The notes under the pieces were generated by a model that made no database searches, was not told the DNA's origin, and saw only the letters and a list, made by a program, of their open reading frames with translations. A stretch of 64,000 nt of DNA. It comes from Shinella sumterensis. GTDB taxonomy: Bacteria > Pseudomonadota > Alphaproteobacteria > Rhizobiales > Rhizobiaceae. Location of the stretch: assembly GCF_004514425.2 (NCBI RefSeq), contig NZ_MYFN02000006.1, positions 62,001 through 126,000 of the forward strand. Reading direction: 5' to 3'. The translations under genes and the position numbers were made by a program. Positions within the stretch are counted from its first letter, which is position 1, and each line of letters opens with the position of its first letter. Positions 21,772-31,256 of the stretch are shown here, one piece after another.

Positions 21772-22830
21772 ATGCGCGTCGACCTTTTCGATTTCGACCT
21801 GCCGGAAGAAAACATCGCGTTGCGCCCCGTGACCCCGCGCGAGGCGGCAAAGCTGCTCGTGGTGCGTCCGGGCACGGAGACACCCTACGAGGATTTCACC
21901 GTCGGGGATCTGCCGTCGCTGCTCCGGGCAGGGGATGCGCTTGTCTTCAACGATACGCGCGTCATTCCCGCTCAACTGGAAGGCATCCGCCATCGGGAAG
22001 GAGCGGGCGGGCAGGCGGTGTCGGCGACACTGCACATGCGCATAGCCGGCGATCGCTGGAAGGCCTTCGCCAAGCCCGGCAAGCGCATCAAGCCGGGCGA
22101 CCGCATCGCCTTCGGCACGCTCTGGGCGACCGTGGAAAACAAGGGCGAGGGCGGTGAGGTCACGCTGCATTTCGATGCCTCCGGTCCCGAACTCGACCGC
22201 GCCATCGCGATCGTCGGCCATATCCCCCTGCCGCCCTATATCGCCTCCAAGCGCGCCGAAGACGAGGCGGACCGCAAGGATTACCAGACGATCTATGCCC
22301 GCGAAGAGGGCGCCGTCGCCGCGCCCACCGCCGGCCTGCACTTCACCGACGCGCTGTTCGAGAAGCTCGATGCGCTCGGCGTCATCAGGCATTTCGTGAC
22401 GTTGCATGTGGGCGCCGGCACCTTCCTGCCGGTCAAGGCCGACGACACGACCGAGCATGTCATGCACGAGGAGATCGGCTATGTCTCCGAGGAAACCGCC
22501 GCCTCGCTGAATGCCGTGAAGGCGAGGGGCGGCCGCATCGTCTCCGTCGGCACGACCTCGCTACGCCTTCTGGAAAGTGCCGCCGACGAGGACGGCACGA
22601 TCAAGCCATGGTCCGGCGCGACGGGTATTTTCATCACGCCCGGCTACCGCTTCCGCACGACCGATATCCTGATGACGAACTTTCATCTGCCGAAGTCGAC
22701 GCTGTTCATGCTCGTTTCGGCCTTTTCCGGCCTGGAGACGATGCGCGGCGCCTATGCGCATGCCATTTCGTCCGGCTACCGCTTCTATTCCTACGGCGAT
22801 TCCAGCCTGCTTTTCCGGGACCACGCATGA
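21772..22830 (+). CDS. queA: S-adenosylmethionine:tRNA ribosyltransferase-isomerase
   Basis: Builds epoxyqueuosine at position 34 of tRNAs with GUN anticodons, using the ribosyl part of S-adenosylmethionine; it follows Tgt in the pathway. The 352-residue length is normal. [11 protein letters not shown] opens the protein, and [29 protein letters not shown] and VGAGTFLPV are family signatures. The last codon overlaps the tgt start (ATGA at 22827-22830), so queA and tgt form a coupled queuosine operon. Confidence 0.97.
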   Translation: MRVDLFDFDLPEENIALRPVTPREAAKLLVVRPGTETPYEDFTVGDLPSLLRAGDALVFNDTRVIPAQLEGIRHREGAGGQAVSATLHMRIAGDRWKAFAKPGKRIKPGDRIAFGTLWATVENKGEGGEVTLHFDASGPELDRAIAIVGHIPLPPYIASKRAEDEADRKDYQTIYAREEGAVAAPTAGLHFTDALFEKLDALGVIRHFVTLHVGAGTFLPVKADDTTEHVMHEEIGYVSEETAASLNAVKARGGRIVSVGTTSLRLLESAADEDGTIKPWSGATGIFITPGYRFRTTDILMTNFHLPKSTLFMLVSAFSGLETMRGAYAHAISSGYRFYSYGDSSLLFRDHA

Positions 22831-23957
22831 CCGAAACCTTCCAGTTCAAGCTTCTCGCCACGGATGGCAAGGCCCGTCGCGGCGAGGTCTCGATGCCGCG
22901 CGGCACCATTCGCACGCCCGCCTTCATGCCCGTCGGCACGGTCGGCACGGTCAAGGCGATGTATCTGGACCAGGTCCGCGAGCTTGGCGCGGATATCATT
23001 CTCGGCAACACCTATCACCTGATGCTGCGGCCCGGGCCTGAGCGCGTCGCGCGCCTGGGCGGCCTGCATGAGCTCATCCGCTGGCCGCACCCGATCCTCA
23101 CCGATTCGGGCGGCTTCCAGGTCATGTCGCTCTCGGGCCTGCGCAAGCTCGACGAGCAGGGTGTGACCTTCAAGAGCCATGTGGACGGCGCGCTGCATCA
23201 CATGTCGCCGGAACGCTCCATCGAAATCCAGGGCCTGCTCGACAGCGATATCCAGATGCAGCTCGACGAATGCGTGGCGCTGCCGGCATCGCCCACGGAG
23301 ATCGAGCGCGCCATGGAAATGTCATTGCGCTGGGCCGAGCGCTGCAAGGCGGCCTTCGGCGACCAGCCCGGCAAGGCGATGTTCGGCATCGTGCAGGGCG
23401 GCGATATCCCGCATCTGCGCGTGCGCTCTGCGCAGGCGCTCGCCGGGCTGGATCTCAAGGGCTATGCCATCGGCGGCCTTGCGGTGGGCGAACCGCAGGA
23501 GGTCATGCTCGACATGATCGACACGACCATTCCGCACATGCCCTTTGATAAGCCGCGTTACCTGATGGGCGTCGGCACGCCAGACGACATGCTGAAATCC
23601 GTCGCCCGCGGCATCGATATGTTCGACTGCGTGATGCCGACCCGGTCGGGCCGCCACGGCCTGGCCTTCACCCGGCGCGGCCGCATCAACCTGCGCAATG
23701 CCCGCCATGCCGAGGACATGCGTCCGCTGGATGAGGAATCGAACTGCCCGGCAGCCCGCGATTACTCGCGCGCTTATCTGCATCATCTGATCCGCGCCAA
23801 CGAATCCCTCGGCGGCATGCTGCTGACGTGGAACAATCTGTCCTATTACCAGGACCTGATGGCCGGCATCCGCAAGGCGATCGAGGAGGGCCGTTTCGCC
23901 GACTTCATGGCGGAGACGCAGGAAAATTGGGCGAGGGGCGATCTCGCCCCGCTCTGA
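22827..23957 (+). CDS. tgt: tRNA-guanine transglycosylase
   Basis: Exchanges guanine 34 for preQ1 in tRNAs for Asp, Asn, His and Tyr. The 376-residue protein contains [13 protein letters not shown] with the catalytic Asp, and [13 protein letters not shown] with the nucleophilic Asp. The C-terminal zinc site cannot be confirmed: [18 protein letters not shown] has one Cys and the expected His, but the other cysteines of the E. coli CxCxxC pattern appear as [21 protein letters not shown], so only one remains. Start ATG 22827 overlaps queA. Confidence 0.95.
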   Translation: MTETFQFKLLATDGKARRGEVSMPRGTIRTPAFMPVGTVGTVKAMYLDQVRELGADIILGNTYHLMLRPGPERVARLGGLHELIRWPHPILTDSGGFQVMSLSGLRKLDEQGVTFKSHVDGALHHMSPERSIEIQGLLDSDIQMQLDECVALPASPTEIERAMEMSLRWAERCKAAFGDQPGKAMFGIVQGGDIPHLRVRSAQALAGLDLKGYAIGGLAVGEPQEVMLDMIDTTIPHMPFDKPRYLMGVGTPDDMLKSVARGIDMFDCVMPTRSGRHGLAFTRRGRINLRNARHAEDMRPLDEESNCPAARDYSRAYLHHLIRANESLGGMLLTWNNLSYYQDLMAGIRKAIEEGRFADFMAETQENWARGDLAPL

Positions 23958-23969
23958 CCGCTCGCACGT

Positions 23970-24392
23970 TCAGATTTCAGGCCCCGGCGCCGTGCGCACC
24001 ATATGCACGCCATTGATCCTGTAGCTGCCATCCGGCTGCCGCAGGAGTTGATAGAGTGCCGTCCAGTCCTTTCCGTCGAGCCCGGATATCAACACCTCCT
24101 GCACCACCATGTCGCCAACGATCTTCGAGCGGCCAAAGGCGAAGTTGCCGGCGCGATAGACCGGCGTGTAGCTCTTTCTGACCATGTCGAAGAACGCGTC
24201 TTCGGTCGCGAATTTTTCGCGGATGGCCGGTGAGGCGAAGGCATAGGCGGTTGCCGCATCGTCAGCCAGGAACGCGGCGATCTGACGTTCGATAATATCC
24301 TGGACGGTGTCCAGAGGCTCGGCCGCGCCAGCCACAGACGGCAAGGCCGCCACGAACAATGCACTGAGGGATATGGCGGCAGCACGTTTCAT
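23970..24392 (-). CDS. DUF4864 domain-containing secreted protein
   Basis: A 140-residue protein with a signal peptide (about residues 1-23, cleavage near AGAAEPL), so periplasmic or outer. The remainder matches the NTF2-like DUF4864 family: TVQDIIERQIAAFLADDAATAYAFASP and YRINGVHMVR at the end. No enzymatic function is established. ATG 24392 (MKRAAA) is preceded by GAGGAG about 6 bases upstream. It converges on tgt with a 12-base gap. Confidence 0.82.
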   Translation of the reverse strand: MKRAAAISLSALFVAALPSVAGAAEPLDTVQDIIERQIAAFLADDAATAYAFASPAIREKFATEDAFFDMVRKSYTPVYRAGNFAFGRSKIVGDMVVQEVLISGLDGKDWTALYQLLRQPDGSYRINGVHMVRTAPGPEI

Positions 24393-24665
24393 GGCACGCT
24401 CCTCACTCTGATCGTCGGTTAGAATAGCGTGTTTTCGTGCAGAACGCATGCTTATCGAGCTGCCACCCCACTTACGGCATTCTCATATATTTTATTGTTT
24501 TCTTTCATATATATATCACCGTATTTTAATGTTGCTTACTTGGGGCAAGTTTATAAATTTGTGCGTTGCGTTTGTCAGCCGCGCCTGCGCGTGAGAGAAG
24601 TGGTCAATGCTGGGCGAGCTCATTTTCAGTTTCAGAGCGCCACGGCAAGAGCAGGAGGTCAGACC
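24393..24665. other. AT-rich intergenic region between DUF4864 and GFA genes
   Basis: About 90 bases around 24476-24565 are strongly AT-rich (runs such as CATATATTTTATTG and TCATATATATATCACC), in clear contrast to the GC-rich surroundings. The region contains TATAAA at 24552-24557, possibly a promoter for the rightward gene. No conserved open frame is supported. Confidence 0.5.
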
Positions 24666-25064
24666 ATGCAACGGTTCACAGGTGGTTGTCTCTGCGGTGC
24701 CGTTCGCATCGAGGCGGCGGGGCCGCCGTATCGCGTCGGCCTGTGTCATTGCATGGATTGCCGCAAGCACCATGGCGCGCTTTTCCATGCCTCGGCGATC
24801 TTCCCGGACAATGCGGTCACGGTGCACGGAGAGACGCGGGACTATCAAAGCCGCTTCTTCTGTCCGCGTTGCGGTTCCTCCGTATTCTCCCGCAGCGACG
24901 ACGAGATCGAGGTGAACCTCGGCGCGCTCGACGCGCCCGACCAGTTGGTACCGACCTACGAACTCTGGACCATCCGCCGGGAATCCTGGCTTCCGCCGTT
25001 TCCAATCAAGAAGCTCTACGAGCGCGACCGGGAGAATGAGGGACGTTTCGAGGACGGCGATTGA
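24666..25064 (+). CDS. GFA (CENP-V/Gfa-like) zinc-binding family protein
   Basis: A 132-residue protein of the glutathione-dependent formaldehyde-activating (GFA) family, small zinc-binding beta proteins of mostly unknown activity. The zinc ligands are visible: GGCLCGAVR near residue 6-14, LCHCMDCRKHHG near 27-38 and FCPRCGSSVF near 65-74. ATG 24666 follows AGGAGG 7 bases upstream; the longer open frame from 24429 runs through the AT-rich spacer and is not credible. Confidence 0.9.
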   Translation: MQRFTGGCLCGAVRIEAAGPPYRVGLCHCMDCRKHHGALFHASAIFPDNAVTVHGETRDYQSRFFCPRCGSSVFSRSDDEIEVNLGALDAPDQLVPTYELWTIRRESWLPPFPIKKLYERDRENEGRFEDGD

Positions 25065-25227
25065 GGAACTGGGGGGCTACATATTTAGATCAGATAAGAT
25101 AGATTATGGAACTAATCATCGGACGAAATTCGCCAAAGACGCTGGAAAACCGGTTTCCGCCTTGACCCGGAACCTCTCCCAGCCTTAAGCGAAACGGCAG
25201 ACGGAACCAACAGCGAAAGCCTTGCTC

Positions 25228-26181
25228 ATGAGCGATTTGCGCATTCTCTCCGACGCCTACATTCCGGAACTGCCGAACCGCTACAATGGCAAGGTTCGCG
25301 AGAATTATGACCTGCCGGATGGTCGCCGCATCATCATCGCGACGGACCGGCTCAGCGCTTTCGACGTTATCCTGACCGCCATTCCTTTCAAGGGCCAAGT
25401 CCTGACCCAGACGGCGCGCTACTGGTTCGAGGAAACCGCCGACATCTGCCCGAACCACGTCCAGTCCTATCCGGATCCGAATGTGGTGATCGGCACGCGG
25501 CTCGATATCCTGCCGGTCGAGATCGTGGTGCGCGGCTATCTGGCCGGCACGACCAGCACGTCGATCCTGACCAAGTATCGCAAGGGCGAGCGCGAAATGT
25601 ACGGCATCACGCTGCCGGATGGCCTCAGGGACAACGAAAAGCTTCCCGAGCCGATCATCACGCCCACCAGCAAGGCTTTCGACGGCGGCCATGACGAACC
25701 GCTGTCGGGCGAAGAAATCCTCGCCCAGGGCCTGCTGACGCCGGAACAGTGGGAAACGGTGTCGCGCTATGCGCTGGCACTCTTCGCACGCGGACAGGCG
25801 CGCGCAGCCGAACGCGGGCTGATCCTCGTCGATACCAAGTACGAATTCGGGACGGACAAGGACGACCGCATCGTGCTGGCGGACGAGATCCATACGCCGG
25901 ATTCCAGCCGTTACTGGATTGCCGACAGCTACGAGAGAAGTTTTGCCGCCGGCGGGCGTCCGGCGAGCTTCGACAAAGATTTCGTGCGCGCCTGGGTCAC
26001 CGAGCGCTGCGATCCCTACAAGGATCCGATTCCGGAAATCCCGCGCGACCTGGTCGAGCAGACCTCCAAGGTCTACATCCAGGCCTTTGAACAGATTACG
26101 GGAAAGACGTTCGTTCCCGATCTTTCCGAGGATACGGTGCTCCACCGAATCCGCAAGAATCTGGCGCCTTACTTCACCTGA
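25228..26181 (+). CDS. purC: Phosphoribosylaminoimidazole-succinocarboxamide synthase, long form
   Basis: Joins aspartate to CAIR in purine synthesis. The 317-residue protein carries [42 protein letters not shown] and [11 protein letters not shown], all active-site motifs of SAICAR synthase. It is longer than the roughly 240-255 residues of the usual bacterial enzyme and resembles the yeast Ade1 type in length and C-terminal extension. It stands apart from other pur genes. ATG 25228 is chosen over TTG 25222. Its 3' end overlaps the convergent MBL gene by 13 bases. Confidence 0.93.
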   Translation: MSDLRILSDAYIPELPNRYNGKVRENYDLPDGRRIIIATDRLSAFDVILTAIPFKGQVLTQTARYWFEETADICPNHVQSYPDPNVVIGTRLDILPVEIVVRGYLAGTTSTSILTKYRKGEREMYGITLPDGLRDNEKLPEPIITPTSKAFDGGHDEPLSGEEILAQGLLTPEQWETVSRYALALFARGQARAAERGLILVDTKYEFGTDKDDRIVLADEIHTPDSSRYWIADSYERSFAAGGRPASFDKDFVRAWVTERCDPYKDPIPEIPRDLVEQTSKVYIQAFEQITGKTFVPDLSEDTVLHRIRKNLAPYFT

Positions 26182-26996
26182 TCGCCGGCCAGCGTGATTT
26201 CGAAGCGCAGCCCGTCATAGGCGGGCTCCACGTGATCCGGCGTTTCCCGCTGCACGGTATCGTAATCGAGCGGCACGTGCATATGGGTCAGGATCGCGCG
26301 GGACGGCTTCAATCGCTCGATCCACTCCAGCGCCTGGCTGATTGAGAGATGGCTCGAGTGATAGCGATACTGGAGCGCGTCGATGATCAGCACGTCGAGG
26401 CCGTGCAGACGCGGAAGGGTTTCCTCGGGGAAATCGCTGACATCGGAGCAGTAGGCCACATCGCCGATGCGAAAGCCCAGCGAATGGATCTGGCCATGCA
26501 CCTGAAGGTGAGGCTGGAACGTCATGGCGCCCCCTCGCCCGTGGATCGTCACCGGCGCGTCTTTCGGCTCGATCAGGTTCTCCGTGATGATCGGCGGATA
26601 CATGCTGCCGGCGGGTGTCTTGAGACAGTAGCCGAAGCCTTCGCGAATGCGCTCCATGGTCGGCTCGTCGGCCCAGATCGGCACCTGACGGTGGTTCTGC
26701 AGCACGAAACCCCTGATGTCATCGATGCCGTGGATATGATCGGCATGGGGATGCGTATAAAGAACGGCATCGATCTCGGCGACGCCGGCTGCGATCATCT
26801 GGGTGCGAAAATCCGGCCCCGTATCGATGACGACCGTCGTGACCCCATCCGGCCCGAACTGCTCCACCAGGAAGGACGCGCGCGTTCGCCGGTTCTTCGG
26901 ATTTTGCGGATCGCAGGCACCCCAATCACCGGTGATGCGCGGCACGCCGGGCGACGAACCGCAGCCGAGTATGGTAAAGCGCCGCCGATAGACCAC
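26169..26996 (-). CDS. MBL-fold metallohydrolase (PhnP-like)
   Basis: A 275-residue metallo-beta-lactamase-fold phosphodiesterase-like protein. [13 protein letters not shown] (about residues 81-93) gives the HxHxDH metal site; further ligands are in YCSDVSDF and [30 protein letters not shown] at the start matches the PhnP/AttM-related group that cleaves cyclic phosphodiesters; the true substrate is unknown. It starts with GTG at 26996, two bases after the tatD stop, so it is the last gene of the metG-tatD run. Confidence 0.88.
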   Translation of the reverse strand: MVYRRRFTILGCGSSPGVPRITGDWGACDPQNPKNRRTRASFLVEQFGPDGVTTVVIDTGPDFRTQMIAAGVAEIDAVLYTHPHADHIHGIDDIRGFVLQNHRQVPIWADEPTMERIREGFGYCLKTPAGSMYPPIITENLIEPKDAPVTIHGRGGAMTFQPHLQVHGQIHSLGFRIGDVAYCSDVSDFPEETLPRLHGLDVLIIDALQYRYHSSHLSISQALEWIERLKPSRAILTHMHVPLDYDTVQRETPDHVEPAYDGLRFEITLAGDQVK

Positions 26997-26998
26997 GG

Positions 26999-27778
26999 CT
27001 ACACCCGCGGCATCTTCGAGAAGATGCGGAAGGCGTTCTCGGTGGTCATGCGCGCGATGTCCTCGGTGCTCACGCCGATGGTCTCGGCCAGCACAGCCGC
27101 CGTGTGCGCGACATAGGCCGGCTCGTTGCGCTTGCCGCGGAACGGTTTCGGCGCAAGGTAGGGCGCATCGGTCTCCACCAGCATGCGCTCCGGCGGCACG
27201 GTTTTGGCGATCTCGCGCAGCTCCTCCGACTTTGGGAACGTCAGGATGCCGGAAAAGGAGATATAGCCGCCGAGTTCCACGCCGGTACGGGCGAGATCCG
27301 GCCCGGAGGAAAAGCAGTGCAACAGGAAGGGGAAGGCGCCCTTCCCCGTTTCCTCCGTCAGGATCGCCGCCATGTCGTCGTCCGCCGAGCGGCTGTGGAT
27401 GACGAGCGGCAGGCCGGTTTCCCGGGCGGCGGCAATGTGGTTGCGCAGGCCGATCGCCTGCGCGTCACGCGGCGCGTTGTCGTAGAAATAGTCGAGACCC
27501 GCCTCGCCGATCGCCACCACGCGCGGATGTCGGGACAAGGCCACGAGTTCCGCGACGGTGATATCCAGCTCCTCGTCCGCATTGTGCGGATGCGTGCCGA
27601 CCGAGCAGAACACGCTCGGATAGGTCTCGGCGATCGCCAGTATGTCCGGAAACTTCCGCACCCGTGTGGAGATGGTGATCATCTGCTTCACGCCGGCCGC
27701 GTGCGCACGCGCGACGATATCGTCGCGCTCCGCCGCGAAGTCCGGAAAGTCCAGATGGCAGTGGGTGTCGATCAGCAT
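26999..27778 (-). CDS. TatD family deoxyribonuclease
   Basis: A 259-residue TIM-barrel metal-dependent hydrolase of the TatD/YcfH family, 3'-5' DNA exonucleases in characterised members. Metal ligands are visible: DTHCHLDFP at the start, GEAGLDYFYD, LVIHSR, LLHCFSSG and VETDAPYLAP. ATG 27778 begins the barrel directly. It lies 7 bases after metG and 2 bases before the MBL gene. This metG-tatD-MBL order is common in bacteria. The symbol is left blank because paralogues are frequent. Confidence 0.93.
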   Translation of the reverse strand: MLIDTHCHLDFPDFAAERDDIVARAHAAGVKQMITISTRVRKFPDILAIAETYPSVFCSVGTHPHNADEELDITVAELVALSRHPRVVAIGEAGLDYFYDNAPRDAQAIGLRNHIAAARETGLPLVIHSRSADDDMAAILTEETGKGAFPFLLHCFSSGPDLARTGVELGGYISFSGILTFPKSEELREIAKTVPPERMLVETDAPYLAPKPFRGKRNEPAYVAHTAAVLAETIGVSTEDIARMTTENAFRIFSKMPRV

Positions 27779-27785
27779 GACGACC

Positions 27786-29336
27786 TTACGCCTCGGGCGC
27801 CACGTAGCGCGGGAAGACCGGTGCGGGCGCTTCCAGCGGCGTGCCGCTGACAAGGCGGCCTGCGGCGCCCAGTGCTGCGAAATCCCGCTTGTCTGCGCCC
27901 GCGCCGACGAGATCCAGCAGCTTGCCGCCCGATTCCGGCATGAAGGGCTGAAGCAGGATGGCGATCTGGCGCACGACTTCCGCCGTCACGTAAAGCACGG
28001 TGCCCATGCGGACTGGATCGGTCTTCTTGAGCGCCCAGGGCGCCTCGCCCGCGAAATAACGGTCGGCCTCGGACACGACGGCGATGATCGCGGCGAGCGC
28101 CTTGTGGATCTGCTGCTTGCCCATGTCCTCGCGCGTGATCGCATGCAGCGCGTCGACGGAGGCCAGCATCGCACGGTCGGCATCCGTCAATTCACCGCAT
28201 TCGGGTATCTTGCCGTCGCAGTTCTTGACGATCATCGACAGCGAACGGCTGGCCAGATTGCCGATGCCGTTGGCGAGATCCGAGTTGATGCGGGTCGCGA
28301 TGCCCTCCTCGCTATAGCTTCCATCCTGGCCGAAGGAGACTTCGCGCAGGAAGAAGTAGCGGATCGGATCGAGGCCGAAATGGCTGACAAGGTTGACCGG
28401 ATCCACGACGTTGCCGAGCGACTTCGACATCTTCTCGCCCTTGTTGAGCAGGAAGCCATGCGCGAAGACCCGTTCCGGCAGGGGCAGGCCCGCCGACATC
28501 AGGAAGGCCGGCCAGTAGACGGCGTGGAAGCGGATGATGTCCTTGCCGATGATGTGGATATTCGCTGGCCAGTACTTTGCGCGCGGTCCCTCGGGATCGG
28601 TCAGGTAGCCGGTTGCGGTGATGTAGTTGGTCAGCGCATCCACCCAGACATACATCACATGATCCGGATCGCCCGGAACCGGAATGCCCCAGTCGAAGGT
28701 CGTGCGCGAGACCGACAGGTCCTTGAGACCGGACTTGACGAAGGAGACGACTTCGTTACGGCGCTCGGCCGGGCCGATGAAATCGGGGTTGTCCTCATAG
28801 TGTTTCAGGAGCTTGTCCTGATAGGCCGAGAGCTTGAAGAAGTAGCTCTCCTCCTCCACCCATTCGACAGGTGTGCCTTGCGGGCCGTAGCGAACGCCGT
28901 CGTCGCGCTTCTCGGTCTCGCTCTCCTGGTAATAGGCTTCGTCGCGGACGGAATACCATCCGGCATAACCGCCCTTGTAGATGTCGCCACTGGCCTCCAT
29001 CCGGCGCCAGATCTCGGCGCAGGCTTCGTAATGGCGCTGTTCCGTGGTGCGGATAAAGTCGTCGTTCGATGCATTAAGAAGAACGGCCATATCCTTGAAT
29101 TCTTTCGAATTCCGATCGGCCAATTCCCGCGGCGCAATGCCTTCCTTCCGCGCGGTCTGCTGCATCTTCTGGCCGTGCTCGTCCGTGCCCGTCAGAAAGA
29201 AGACATCGCGTCCGTCCAGCCGCTGGTAGCGCGCCATCGCATCCGTGGCGATCAGTTCATAGGCATGGCCGATATGCGGCTTGCCGTTCGGATAGGAAAT
29301 GGCGGTCGTGATGTAGAAGCGGGACGTGTCGGTCAT
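27786..29336 (-). CDS. metG: Methionyl-tRNA synthetase
   Basis: Class I synthetase charging tRNA-Met; 516 residues. [12 protein letters not shown] holds the HIGH motif (residues 16-27) and [12 protein letters not shown] the KMSKS loop. No cysteine knot is seen in the connective peptide, so this is the zinc-free form, and the C-terminal dimerisation domain found in longer MetG proteins is absent. ATG 29336 has no strong ribosome site. Gene order holB-metG-tatD agrees with many alphaproteobacteria. Confidence 0.97.
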   Translation of the reverse strand: MTDTSRFYITTAISYPNGKPHIGHAYELIATDAMARYQRLDGRDVFFLTGTDEHGQKMQQTARKEGIAPRELADRNSKEFKDMAVLLNASNDDFIRTTEQRHYEACAEIWRRMEASGDIYKGGYAGWYSVRDEAYYQESETEKRDDGVRYGPQGTPVEWVEEESYFFKLSAYQDKLLKHYEDNPDFIGPAERRNEVVSFVKSGLKDLSVSRTTFDWGIPVPGDPDHVMYVWVDALTNYITATGYLTDPEGPRAKYWPANIHIIGKDIIRFHAVYWPAFLMSAGLPLPERVFAHGFLLNKGEKMSKSLGNVVDPVNLVSHFGLDPIRYFFLREVSFGQDGSYSEEGIATRINSDLANGIGNLASRSLSMIVKNCDGKIPECGELTDADRAMLASVDALHAITREDMGKQQIHKALAAIIAVVSEADRYFAGEAPWALKKTDPVRMGTVLYVTAEVVRQIAILLQPFMPESGGKLLDLVGAGADKRDFAALGAAGRLVSGTPLEAPAPVFPRYVAPEA

Positions 29337-29416
29337 GAAAGCTACGTTCTGTTTTCGGTTGTGCGTTGCCGCAAGGTATTAGACCATGCCGCCGCAGAGG
29401 GAAACAGCAAGTTGCT

Positions 29417-30448
29417 TTAAAGCGCCGCCCGGATATCGTCGAGCACGGTGATGATCGTCTGCTTGCGATCGAGGTTGTAGCCCTGCGCGATGGCGATGCG
29501 CTCGCCGAGTTGCGACGAAAGTTGGGCAAGGCGGTCGGCGCGGGCGATGTCGCCGGCGAGGGCCGCGGCGCGGGCGCTGTCCGTCACGAAATCCGCCGCG
29601 TGCTGGCAGAAGAAGGAGAAGACGGTGTCGCTGTCTTTCGCGGAGAGCACATCGGCCAGCTTGTGCACGTCGCGGCGTGGGGGTTCGGCCGGTCCGTCGA
29701 CGATGGCGCGGAATGCTTCCACGATGTCGAAACCGCCGTAGTTGACCAGTTTCAGCGCCTCGGAGACGCTGCCATGCGCTGCTTCGATCAGCGCCCCTGC
29801 CCGTTCGCCTGATGGAGCGACGCCGAGGCTGTCCAGGGCCGAGACGAGATCCGCATCCGACAACGGCGCAAGCGCCAGCGGCATGCAGCGCGAGCGGATG
29901 GTCGGCAGCAGCTTGCCCGGCGCATGGGTCAGGACAAGGAAGAGCGCCCGCTTCGGCGGCTCCTCCAGGATCTTGAGGATGGCGTTGGCGGCGTTGCGGT
30001 TGAGATCATCCGCGGGATCGATGATGACGATGCGCCAGTTGCCGGTGCCCGAGGTCTGCGCCAGGAATTTTCCGGCCTTGCGCACCTCGTCCACGGTGAT
30101 GGCGGATTTCACCTTGCCGCTCTTCTCGTCCACCGGGCGTGTAAGGTGCAGCAGATTGTGGGAGGAGCCGGCCGCCAGCTGACGGGTGATCGGCGAGGCG
30201 AGCGAGGGCGCGGCGAGGCTCTCCGGCGCAGCGGACGGATCGGGGTTATGCAGCACGTGGTTGGCGAAGCGGAAGGCGAGCGTCGCCTTGCCGATCCCCT
30301 CCGGCCCCTCCATCAGGATGGCGTGATGCCCCTTGCCCGAACGATAGGAGCGCGCAAGGAAATCCTCCGCCTCGGCATGGCCGAAGAGCTTCGTCTGCTC
30401 GGCGGGATGGACCGCTCCATCCAGAATGCCCGGGCGCTCGTCGCTCAC
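29417..30448 (-). CDS. holB: DNA polymerase III subunit delta'
   Basis: Clamp-loader subunit, 343 residues. The N-terminal AAA+ module has a P-loop-like [14 protein letters not shown] near residue 42, and [27 protein letters not shown] is the sensor region typical of DnaX/HolB proteins. The zinc-module cysteines of E. coli HolB are absent, as usual in this group. The start is GTG 30448, overlapping the tmk stop (GTGA), which argues for coupled translation; longer in-frame options lie inside tmk. Confidence 0.93.
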   Translation of the reverse strand: MSDERPGILDGAVHPAEQTKLFGHAEAEDFLARSYRSGKGHHAILMEGPEGIGKATLAFRFANHVLHNPDPSAAPESLAAPSLASPITRQLAAGSSHNLLHLTRPVDEKSGKVKSAITVDEVRKAGKFLAQTSGTGNWRIVIIDPADDLNRNAANAILKILEEPPKRALFLVLTHAPGKLLPTIRSRCMPLALAPLSDADLVSALDSLGVAPSGERAGALIEAAHGSVSEALKLVNYGGFDIVEAFRAIVDGPAEPPRRDVHKLADVLSAKDSDTVFSFFCQHAADFVTDSARAAALAGDIARADRLAQLSSQLGERIAIAQGYNLDRKQTIITVLDDIRAAL

Positions 30449-31155
30449 GAAACCTGCTCCGGATCCTGCCTGCGGGCGGCAGCGATGGGCAGCAACGGCT
30501 CGACGATGGCCAGGACGTCCGCGGCAATCGCCTCCTGCGTCCGTGTGGCATCGACGACCCGGCAGCGCAGCGGCTCGCGCTCGGCGATATCGAGAAAGGC
30601 CTCGCGCCGCTTCTCGTGCGTCTGCAGCTCTTCCTTTTCGAAACGGTCGGGCTGTTCGTTCGGCCCGGCGGCGCGCTTGCGGGCACGCTCCAGACCCACG
30701 GCGGCCGGCAGGTCGAAGATCACCGTACAGTCCGGCACGACGCCATTGACCGCGACCCGCTCCAGCGCCTCGATAAAGGTCTGTTCGAGATTGCCGGTAA
30801 TGCCCTGGTAGACGCGCGAGGAATCCATGAAGCGATCGCACAGCACGACGCTGCCCGCCGCAAGCGCCGGACGGATGACCTGTTCGACATGATCGCTGCG
30901 TGCGGCGGCAAACAGGATCGCCTCCATGCGGATGCCGTACGGTTCGGCAGCGCCGGAAAGAAGGACGTGACGGACGGCCTCCGCCCCCTTCGAGCCACCC
31001 GGTTCACGCGTCGTGAGCACCGTCATGCCGCGCGCGCGCAAGGCCTGTGCGAGAAGCTGGATCTGCGTCGACTTTCCGGCGCCCTCGCCGCCTTCGAACG
31101 TGACAAACAAACCGGGTGCGGCAGACAAATCCTGTTTCCGTTGCTGTGGCCGCAA
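30445..31155 (-). CDS. tmk: Thymidylate kinase
   Basis: Phosphorylates dTMP to dTDP. Up to 236 residues with [12 protein letters not shown] (P-loop), [24 protein letters not shown] (DRX motif) and a LID region in [14 protein letters not shown]. There is no ATG or GTG between the upstream in-frame stop and the P-loop, so the start must be TTG: 31155 as given, or TTG 31128, which has GGAA 7 bases upstream and gives a protein closer to the usual length. It overlaps holB by four bases. Confidence 0.93.
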   Translation of the reverse strand: MRPQQRKQDLSAAPGLFVTFEGGEGAGKSTQIQLLAQALRARGMTVLTTREPGGSKGAEAVRHVLLSGAAEPYGIRMEAILFAAARSDHVEQVIRPALAAGSVVLCDRFMDSSRVYQGITGNLEQTFIEALERVAVNGVVPDCTVIFDLPAAVGLERARKRAAGPNEQPDRFEKEELQTHEKRREAFLDIAEREPLRCRVVDATRTQEAIAADVLAIVEPLLPIAAARRQDPEQVS

Positions 31156-31256
31156 CGCGGCGTCTTCAGTCGAAATCCGGCAGGGCCGAGATGAATCGGA
31201 CCACTACTACCCCATGTTTCCGGCAGGCGAAACGCTTTTCGCCCCGCCCTGCCCGC

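Noticed and set aside
24429-24665. N-terminal extension of the GFA-family gene through the AT-rich spacer
   Set aside because: The extension lacks similarity to the family, while ATG 24666 has an AGGAGG ribosome site.
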